This document shows, piece after piece, positions 10,101 to 18,215 of a stretch of DNA of 64,000 nucleotides (position 1 is its first letter; each line of letters opens with the position of its first letter). This DNA comes from Proales similis (Eukaryota > Rotifera > Eurotatoria > Ploima > Proalidae), in NCBI GenBank assembly GCA_019059635.1, contig JAGVRJ010000003.1, positions 1,488,001 through 1,552,000 on the forward strand. Direction: 5' to 3'. A model generated the notes under the pieces. The model was not told the DNA's origin. It did not search any database and saw nothing but the letters and a program-made list of their open reading frames with translations. Both the position numbers and the translations under genes were made by a program.

Positions 10101-13100
10101 TCCTCTACTCAACAAGCACGATAAGCGCTACAGACAAATTCAGTTCTCAGTGTATAGCTTTTTGGAAAGACCCAGTGGCTTAAAATCGATTATCTACCAG
10201 GTGCTGATGTATGATTCTCAGTCCAGCAGCAGAGCATGATCAGACTTTTTTGGTTCTAATCGGCTTTTCTTAATTTAACTGTTTTAGCTTCGCCACCGTC
10301 TTTCTCTGTTTAATTCTCAGCGTGCTTGCCACAATCGACGAATACGAAGAAGAGGCCAGCACGGTTCTCATGTACACGGTAAATACGGCCCTCGAATCCA
10401 ATTCACAGGCTCAAGACCACTTTGGATTAAACAGGAGATTGTGACCGTGTTCTGGCTCAGCATCGAGCTTAGTCTTCGAGTCTGGAGCGCAGGCTGCCGC
10501 TCTCGCTATCAAACATGGCGCGGTCGTCTACGCTTCATGCGCAACGTGTTTTGTATTCTCGGTTGGTTCATTTACCTTAAGGGCACTTGTTCAGCACATT
10601 TGAGCTGTGCCATTTCAAGATTTGACCGTCATCATCGCCAGTGTGGCGCTCACCATTCTGGCCAGTACCAGAAACACGCACAAAAACTTCGCGGCCGCCG
10701 CATTCAGAGGCCTTAGATTCTTTCAAATTTTGCGCATGCTCCGAGTTGACCGTCGCGCTGGCACTTGGCGCCTACTAGGAACCGTAAGTCTTGTTGCCGT
10801 CTATTTTATTTTTGACATCTAACCTCTAATTGCTCTCTTCAGGTTGTTTGGGCACATAGACAAGTAAAAGCAGACCGCTTGAGCATCAGTGTTGATTTGC
10901 AAAGTTTGCTCTTTTAGGAACTGATTACCACCTTCTACATCGGCTTTTTAAGTTTAATCATCAGCTCGTTTATAATGTACTTGCTGGAGAAAGACACCGA
11001 AGGAAGCAAAATGAAAACGTTCGCGGACAGCTTATGGTGGGGAGTTGTAAGTTGAAAGAGAATATTTTTTGTTTTGTATTTTTCTATTTATTTGTTCATT
11101 TCGATTGATTCGTTTCTATCGTCAAACGCTTAAAAGCCTGAAAAATTGAAAATGTTCACTCGAGAGGCACGAGAAGGCCAAGCTGAGAAAACTAATTTCA
11201 TGAGCTAAACGATCGATAGCCGTTTCCTTTCGTCATTTGCAAGTACATGTAGCCGACGCCTGCGGTGAGAGCGGCAACCAAGAGGAAAAGCACCACCGTG
11301 ATGGCCACGAATGTGGAGTTTTTCACGTAGCCTGGATCGGCCGTGGTTGTGGTAGTTGACTCGGTGCTGGTCACAGGCGCAGATGTTTCAGGCGTGTGCT
11401 CAGATGTGGTCTCTGGCTCCTGTGTAGTCTCAGTGGTATTCGGCGAAAGTGAGGTGCTGTTTGAGGGCAAAGCAGTAGTGCTTGTCTCTGTGTTCAGAGA
11501 AGTAGTTGTCGACGGCGCAATTGTGGTCGATGACTCAGTGGAGGTGGAAGGCTCAGTGGCAGATGTGGATCCCACACTTGTGGGCGCTGTGCTCGACTCA
11601 GTTGTAGGATCATCTTTGAGCGAGGCGGCGTTTGTCAGCAAAGCCAGTGCGAAGAGGATTACAATAGTTGGAAGTTTCATTTCTTAATGACTAATGGTGA
11701 GAAATCCAAATTACTGTGTGCTGCTTTGTGTGCGTTTGTGAAATAGCGTGAATGAGAAGCGTTTGAAGGCGAATGAAGCGCCAGATGAATCTTCGTTCTT
11801 TTAAATATATCACATTAGGCGTGGGTCACATGAGTTAAATGAGAAAAAAAAGAAAGAAAGATGAAACATGCTGCTCTAGTCGGCAGTCATTTAGCATCTA
11901 GCAGCCTTATCTATCTTTGTTTCTCCGTTTGGCAGACAAATGATAAGATTTGAATTGAGCAATACGCTGCATTTGTCTGCCAATTGACGCAGTATGCAGC
12001 TGAATTGCTCATTTCTTCAATCACAGTCATTCACTCGAGACAAAAGAAATTTCTAAAATTTTATTTTTACATTTTCGCAACCGTTCACTTTGAAAGATAA
12101 CTTTGTGCACAATCGGTAAGTAGACAAGCATGTTGGAAATTGACAAAACAATTAGAAGTAAATTGGTATGAAAAAGGCTACGGTGATGTGTATCCGGTAA
12201 CATGGAAAGGCAAACTACTGGCAAGTTCATGTGCCTTGATAGGCATATCATTCTTCGCCCTGCCAGCCGGAATATTGGGCTCAGGCTTCGCGCTCAAAGT
12301 TCAAGCAATGCAGCGACAAAAGCATCTGAACAGACGCCGAGCTCCCGCAGCCACTCTTATTCAATCAATCTGGTTGGCATTCTATTCATTCTCTAGCTCG
12401 ATTGGGCTTTTCGTAAATATTTGCTGAAAATTAGGCGCTGCTATGCCGCAGACCCGAGCTCATCTAGCACGGCCACTTGGCGAGTACATCAAAAGGCGAT
12501 TATGACCACCAACTCGTTTACTCTATTCGGTCAATCGGCCGGTCCTCTGGACTATGCAGTGGCCCAGCTAGCCAAACCGTACGGCCCGAATCCGACCGCT
12601 TTGAACAAAGGCAAAGCAGCGCTTTTTACAGAAGCCAAAAGTTACATAAAAACGAATTCGCTGAGAGACGCGTCTTTTCCTCCTGAAGTGATGCCGGTCA
12701 ATCGTCGCGATGCGATCGTCATGCCCGATCTGTTCAACGCTGAAACGAGCATTTATGGCATAAACGAGACAATTAGTCAAGCAGCTACTCCGGCGGCCGA
12801 GTCGCCAGTAATCGACATACACGTGAACAATATTGAAGAAAATCAAAACGAACTGAATGCTAGCCGTTCAAACAACTCATTTTTGATTGCGCTCTCAAAT
12901 CTATCCAGTAAGCCGGAGAGTCGAATGGCTCCCATAAAGTCATCGTTTGCTCATCGCACGTTGAACTTTTTGAGTGAACTGCGATCAGAGAACAGCGAGC
13001 AAGCGCACGAGTGCGAGTCTTCTGGCAAGTCTACGCAGGGACTTCAGCTTACTCTTCAGCAAAAGAACGCCATTCGTGCGGTGAGAAAAATCAAATATTT

Positions 13101-13880
13101 TGTCGCCAGACGCAAATTTAGAGAGGCACTGCGTCCATACGATGTAACCGACGTAATCGAACAATACTCAGCCGGCAATCTGGACATGCTGTCAAGAATA
13201 AAGTCGCTTCAGTTTCGCCTGGATAAAATTCTAGGCTCGACAAAAGCCAAAGACTGCTACGACTCTAGTCCCGTATCGCTGGCCAGTAGAATAGTCAAAG
13301 TAGAAAGACAGGTAAATAGACTCGCTATTGAGTCTTGCGCTTTCATTTCACCGGCTAATTGTTTGATTAGATGGAAACGGTTGAATTGAAATTCGATCAA
13401 TTCATGAACACCTACTCAAGTGACATGAAACTGCTGATGAACAGACTTCGAATAGAGCCGAGAGTGTCGACTAGTAAGCAAGCGGCCAAGCTGCGTTTCG
13501 CCAAAGAGCTAAATGACAAAGAGCAGTGTGAGTTCGACGCATTTGATATTTACGAGGATAGAGACCAAGACGATTATGGCGAGCAGTACAGTTCGGTCGG
13601 ATTCGAAAAGAACCGACTCGGCGCCGAGCGTGCCAACGCAGTCAAGGCAGATCTGGTCCCTTACAACAAGTTCTTAATAAACAAATATCTGACCGAAAGA
13701 GGCGAATCTTCGGCCCGCAACAGCCTCAGCACTCAACAAGCAGACAACATCTGTTCAAATCGACGCCGGTCGTTCAGTGTTAGCCCTTCTGGGACAAGGC
13801 ATATGGCGACCAGAGCGCTGAGCGAAGGCGTGCTAATGCTCAATCAAAACAAGCAAGAGCATCAATCAGAGTCTAAATGA
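7190..13880 (+). CDS. KCNQ: KCNQ-type voltage-gated potassium channel, long isoform (916 aa)
   Basis: Exons: 7190-7570, 7642-7702, 7872-8046, 10288-10378, 10435-10561, 10620-10783, 10843-10863, 10918-11046, 12097-12115, 12177-12372, 12435-13311, 13371-13880. All phases agree, giving 916 residues. The pre-S1 motif [11 protein letters not shown] ends the N-terminal region. S1 lies at about residues 206-236, S2 in 237-278, S3-S4 in 279-333 with the voltage sensor [19 protein letters not shown]5 and the turret follow to residue 383, then the filter ITLCTIGYGD (384-393). S6 has [17 protein letters not shown] calmodulin-binding type LIQ..W RCYAAD segment follows, and the C-terminal KCNQ domain has [21 protein letters not shown]. 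Known role: slow voltage-gated K+ current at the plasma membrane, PIP2-dependent. S4 and the C-terminus look closest to KCNQ1, but orthology within the family is not settled. A second gene is nested in intron 11047-12096. Confidence 0.95.
8047..9909. other. First large KCNQ intron and presumed internal promoter
   Basis: No protein-coding exon was recognised between the exon ending at 8046 and the alternative first exon at 9910. It contains poly-T and CT-rich runs, including (TC)11 at 8931-8952. A promoter for the short isoform is expected here by position. No specific element was identified. Confidence 0.55.
8931..8952. repeat. (TC)11 microsatellite
   Basis: Perfect TC dinucleotide run in the large KCNQ intron, embedded in a longer pyrimidine-rich stretch. 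Confidence 0.95.
9910..10208 (+). CDS. KCNQ: Alternative first coding exon of KCNQ (810-aa isoform)
   Basis: An ATG at 9910 opens a 299-nt exon ending AT|GTATGA at 10208. Phase 2 is identical to that of exon 7872-8046. It ends with [19 protein letters not shown], a second version of the conserved pre-S1 cassette. Spliced to 10288-10378 it gives an 810-residue channel with a basic N-terminus in place of the long N-terminus. Each version supplies the same structural piece, so the two must be mutually exclusive, most simply through separate promoters. The region just upstream (8047-9909) would carry the second promoter. That use is inferred; transcript data are not available. Confidence 0.85.
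10843..10863 (+). other. KCNQ: KCNQ 21-nt microexon (end of S4-S5 linker)
   Basis: Encodes VVWAHRQ in phase 0 between donor-flanked exons. The preceding intron ends TCTTCAG at 10842 and the following donor is GTAAAA at 10864. The peptide aligns with the S4-S5 linker VVxxHRQELIT of KCNQ channels, so the exon is required to restore the family sequence. Confidence 0.88.
11198..11680 (-). CDS. Mucin-like single-pass membrane protein, nested in a KCNQ intron
   Basis: Intronless 160-residue frame lying wholly inside KCNQ intron 11047-12096, on the opposite strand. Residues 1-19 form a clear signal peptide ([17 protein letters not shown]). Residues about 25-120 are almost entirely Thr, Ser, Pro and Glu in short imperfect repeats (for example TESSTT, STSTESS), typical of dense O-glycosylation, with several N-glycosylation sites. 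Residues about 126-148 form one hydrophobic helix, followed by a short tail with a few polar residues. The topology is type I: heavily glycosylated outside, tiny cytoplasmic end. No known family was recognised. A secreted or surface mucin role is inferred from composition only. The 5' flank holds interleaved inverted repeats (11929-12011). Confidence 0.75.
   Translation of the reverse strand: MKLPTIVILFALALLTNAASLKDDPTTESSTAPTSVGSTSATEPSTSTESSTTIAPSTTTSLNTETSTTALPSNSTSLSPNTTETTQEPETTSEHTPETSAPVTSTESTTTTTADPGYVKNSTFVAITVVLFLLVAALTAGVGYMYLQMTKGNGYRSFSS
11929..12011. repeat. Two interleaved inverted repeats in the KCNQ intron
   Basis: Arm TTGGCAGACAAATG (11929-11942) is perfectly complementary to 11970-11983. 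A second pair, 11956-11971 with 11995-12011, is complementary except for a short internal mismatch (shared cores TGAGCAAT / ATTGCTCA and GCTGCA / TGCAGC). The pairs interlock rather than nest. They lie about 250-330 bases upstream of the nested mucin-like gene and 86 bases before the filter microexon. Confidence 0.85.
12097..12115 (+). other. KCNQ: KCNQ 19-nt microexon carrying the start of the selectivity filter
   Basis: The exon reads ITLCTI plus the first base of Gly, preceded by an acceptor (TTTGAAAG) and followed by a perfect GTAAGT donor. It joins to 12177 (GC TAC GGT GAT) to give TIGYGD. Without this exon the channel would have no pore signature. The residue before the TIGYG core is Cys where KCNQ family members normally have Thr. 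Confidence 0.9.
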
Positions 13881-14107
13881 ACATCGAGCGATTATCTATT
13901 TTTATTTTAAACTTTACTTTTTTTTTCTTAATTATCACATGCAACTGCTATGTAGTCTTTCTAAGCTTTCTCTGTTTCAGAGCCGAATCTGCAATTAAAT
14001 GTAAAAATGATGACCAACTGGCACTATTTCTATTTTTATTCATTTATTCAGACTTAAAGAACAATTTTCTGCGAGCTTAATTTGCATATTAGAGCACACT
14101 CAATGGC

Positions 14108-16532
14108 CTACTGGTCAGCCTCGAAAAATCTTATGAAACTCTCCAGGCTGATTTGACCGTTCTGTTGGCCAACATCGTTCATCACCTGTTTGAAAGATTG
14201 TTGGCTCAGAATGAAGCGATTGGCAATGGCAAAAAGAATCTGACTCACCTGCTCGACTAGATCGTCGTCCGTGGGCATGGAAATTCGACGCAGCAAGTCC
14301 TTGAGGTTCTCTTTTGAAACGTAACCAGTTCGGTCTGAGTCATAGTTTAGAAACATGCGGCCTATTTGCTCGGCGTTGGTTATTCTTATGCTTTTCAGCT
14401 TGTTTCTGATCTCAGAGTAGAGTCTCTCCAAATCGCCCGCCCTAGCAGAAGATTGTCTCAATTGAGGCATCGATTTTGATCTCGACTCAAGTCTGGCATC
14501 CTACCTTCGCCTCAAATGAACTTCGGTTTGTTCGCGTGCATCAAGCCGGCCGGAAATATGGCCCAAATGTTGACGAAGGGAGTCAAGAGTCTCGGCTGGA
14601 AACTGGTCAGCGTTCTCCTCTGCAAACTTGAGCACATAGAGATCGGCGCCCACGATTCTGAATCGATGCCGGAATATGTTCACGACGGCGCCAATGCTCA
14701 AGTCTTGAGGGCCGTAGTAAACAGGACGATCGACTGTGCTTCCTAATTGACGAAATAGTGCGAATTAGAGGCGAGGTTGGTGAACAAATCAAAATGTGCC
14801 TCTTACCTGGCTTGGACACTCGGCTGAACTCCAGAAATTTGCCGCCAATTACTCCAGAATTGCGAACAGGAGGCTCGTAAACGCCGATTGTGTCGTCCGA
14901 GAGACGATACGAAATTATAAACTTTCGACCCTTGTGTTCGGGTCGGGAAGTTTCCATGACTGCCTCGTAGCGTAGGATTTTGTTCTGATTCTCCATTAGC
15001 TTGATGTAGTCCTTTTTGGGCGGTTCGGGCACCAGATGAAGACAGTTCTGAAGCGAGTCTTCTAACGAGCCGTAGCCATTGTGCGGTGGAATCTCCTGAA
15101 CAAAATGTTGGTCAATTGTCTGCTTTGCAAGGAGATTGAGTGAAGACAAACCATTTTGGGCAGATGATCGCTGCGTCTGTTGTCTGGCCTTTCAATGTTC
15201 AATTGGGGAAACTCAGTGACGCCAAAGTTCTGATAGTAGAACGCTTTGGTGAAATTGTCTGCGTCGTAGATTGTGAACGGGCGGCCGTAAATGTTGACAG
15301 TGCGACCGATGCCAAAGTCTTGCGGAGCCAAATACTGCTTAATCTCATTGTCGGACAGCTCGAGGAAGGTGGCCGCGAACGTAGACTTGACGTCGTAGCG
15401 GTTTTTCGGGATTCGATGTCGTCTGATCAGCACTGGGAACGGATCATGTCCGTCGTTTGCCTGGTGCACTTCTCTGACCTCGACCGTGTCGTCGACCAAA
15501 TAGTACTGAATGACAAACGGTCGCCGCTCGCCGAACGTTGACTTTCGATCATCCCAAACGGCGTAGAATCGCAGCACTTTACGATCCAACTCGATGAACT
15601 GCTTCAGCTTGTCAAAGTCGCTCTTTGTCTTGTATGTTTTCAGCTCCGTCTTTTTCTCTCTGGTCTTTATGTACGGATCGTTTGGCATGTCTTCGGGCGC
15701 GTTCAATACTATTCCCTCGCTTTCGAGCCATTTCTACTCGATGAGATCCTGATGAGTCAACTCATTCTGAAGAGGAGACAAGAGAAGGCGTTTTACCGCA
15801 GTGAAGCCATCACAATCGCAAATGCGGAACGTGTGTCCGTATATGCTCAAGTTCTGTGCCAAATTCAAATCTTTCCAGGAAAACGGTTCGCCGTCACTGT
15901 TTTTGGGGAAGCGATGTCGCCTCAAGAATTTTCCCTTTTTTTCCTCTTCTTAGTCGAGCGGTCTAGACTTGTGAGAGCGATCTAGGCCTTACTTGCGGTA
16001 TTCCCGAGTTTTCCACCTCCTTTTCGTAGATCTGCATGGTGTTATCCTCCAGATAGTAGAGAATAGTCACTGGACGAACGCGATAGAATTCGTCCGGACT
16101 CTCGTAAACCGTTTGCTTAAAGTAACCGAAGAACCTGAGCACCTTGAAGAACAGCAATCAGTTGGCCGACAAAGAGAGCCAAGAGAACGACGCGACTCAC
16201 TTTTTTGTCATAGGTCACAGTAGCTGGTATAAACGGGTCCGGAGGTGCTGGCTTGGCTCGACCGTAGATGAGCGAGGGCTTGTAGTTGTTGAGTAGGTCG
16301 ATTTCAGTTTCGCTCAATTGATTATAGTTGAGACGTTCGCCGCCAGAAGCGAACTCGGGCAGCTTTGGCACTCTGTAGCCGTTTCTGAAGCCCAGTGTTT
16401 GAGTTATGTGGTGGTTTTGTTTCTACACGCCAACGTTTAGCAAACAAGGCCTCAAAACGCCAATTTAAAGCTCAGTCTGCTTACAGTCGGATCTCGAAAA
16501 GAGTTGCCCGGTAGGAAAGGAAGGCCGTCCAT
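14108..16532 (-). CDS. EFHC1: EFHC1-type protein: three DM10 domains plus C-terminal EF-hand
   Basis: Eight exons: 16485-16532, 16201-16422, 15993-16142, 15797-15934, 15152-15733, 14807-15095, 14505-14742, 14108-14480. They join in phase to 679 residues (human EFHC1 has about 640). The start MDGLPFLPGNSF matches the family. DM10 domain 1 has VLRFFGYF and YYLEDNTMQIYE. DM10 domain 2 has VLRFYAVWDD and YYLVDDTVEVREVH. DM10 domain 3 has ILRYEAVM and PPVRNSGVIGGKFLE. The C-terminus has an EF-hand loop DSDRTGYVSKEN whose last ligand position is Asn rather than Glu, so calcium binding is doubtful. Known role: axonemal protofilament-ribbon or microtubule-associated protein of motile cilia. EFHC1 versus EFHC2 identity was not resolved. 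It is convergent with KCNQ, 227 bases apart. Confidence 0.95.
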
Positions 16533-18215
16533 TTCTGCTCAATCAAACAAGAGTCGACAGTGACAAACTTTGGCTGGATAATGAATAAAAAAAGGCGTTT
16601 CGATAAGAGCTTGGCTAATATGTATATCGTAACCATGCGTCGAGTGAGCCAAGCTTTCACCTCATCGCTGCTGCCATGGTTACTAACAACAAGAGCGTTT
16701 GTTGAGGCGCGTTGCTATTTCTTGTATAACAGTGGCCTCCTTGTCGATGCCTGCTCTCATAATTTTCTTTCGCCCCCCCCCCCCTCTCTCTCTTTCTCTG
16801 GCTCTCGCCTGTTTCTTTTGCCCTCAAATATCCAACTATGCAAGATTACGAATCGATAAGCTTCTAATCGAGCAGATAAGTCGATAATTACACCAAATAC
16901 GATCAAGTCCGGGTTTTAGATGCAATTCTTTTGATAATTCATCAATGAATAAAGAATAATAATCAATGAATTCCGTTGTTCCTATCCACAGGCGGCACCG
17001 AGATCAAAGAATGGACGAGAGGGAATATACAATCCAGAGGTGTGTTGGCTAGATTGCGAAAAGCAAAAGAGCTCGGGAATGAAGGAAAGGATTTTTTTCT
17101 GGATCTTCAATAGCAGTTGGAATAATTTCTGCATTTTCTTGCCCTCAACTATTGAGCGATCAAGAAACAAAAGGCTGCAATGTAAATGATCGCAGTTTGC
17201 AGCAGACGGATGTTGTTTAGACTCTTTGAGTTGGATGGCAGCAGACGTCGACTTTTAAACAGCAGCAGCAGCAACTGCAGTAGTGGTAGAGGCTTCAGTA
17301 TTCACCAGCATCGAGTTTTGTTTAGATTAAGATCACCGTTCAAGCCCATACGCTTCACAATGAAACGATTGTTGAGCGAAATAACATTGAGTTAGAGTTA
17401 GTAAACAAGTTTTAGCAACAGATGGTGGGGCTATGATGTTCACATCAAGCCGTCAATGAGGCAAAGAGAAGTCAGTCGACGACTTCAACTCGTTAGCGTC
17501 AGTAAAAACGGCGAAGCAGCCTCTTGCTAACCAGCCTCGCCCAGGTGATGCTTGATTATGATTTGGCGTTGTTGATTCACCCTACCGATGGTTAAGTTCG
17601 ACTATTTATCTTTGGCATTGATTATTACGCCGGGCGCAGGAACTGCCGTTGGCTCATCAGATTCAATTAGGTGCGCTTGAACTAATCACCGGCTTCAATG
17701 GATTATGAGAGGAAACTGAACGGCGCTCTATGCAAATTGCAATGAAAATATCTATTAAATAGCAACGAGCAGCGCTGAATGTCGTCATCTACTTAGTCAA
17801 CGCTCTCTCTCTCTCAGCTTGTTTTGATTTATTAATGATCTAACGATATCCCCTCAGTCAATTTCAATCAGGCGCAATTCTCTTCTGCGCGCTACTTAAT
17901 GTTCTTCATCTTCGCCTTCTCTCTCTCTCCCGCTCTCTCTCTCTCTATTTCTCACTTTATGTGCAAGCAAGTACATTTGCGGCGATTGTTGTGTTGTTCG
18001 ACGAATATTGGCCTCCATTATGCTCATTCATAATGCAATTAACTTGGCTATTTGCTCGCCAACTTCGGCCCTCAGACGCTTTCAGGCTTAAGGAGCCACG
18101 TACTCTCTCATTGATCTCGTCCATTGCCAGTGATGAACTTAAAACAGGCAAACTCGGTTTAGATTAGATTATGAACGAGGTCTGATTATTGACAAGGACA
18201 CGCGCATCGAACAGC
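16533..18215. other. Divergent intergenic region, EFHC1 / STIM
   Basis: About 1.7 kb between divergent gene starts. It contains a C12 run followed by CT repeats (16773-16796), CAG-rich triplets near 17260 and several CT-rich runs. No coding feature or RNA gene was recognised. It should carry both promoters. Confidence 0.55.

Noticed and set aside
11929-11983. Hairpin with 14-bp stem considered as a microRNA precursor.
   Set aside because: The stem is too short for a typical 20-24 bp pre-miRNA, the loop is 27 bases, and no known seed was recognised.
12140-12176. Reading the KCNQ pore exon from upstream gives NWYEKGYGD, as if the channel had lost its TTIG filter.
   Set aside because: An AG acceptor at 12176 and the microexon at 12097-12115 restore TIGYGD with correct phase, so the upstream residues are intronic.
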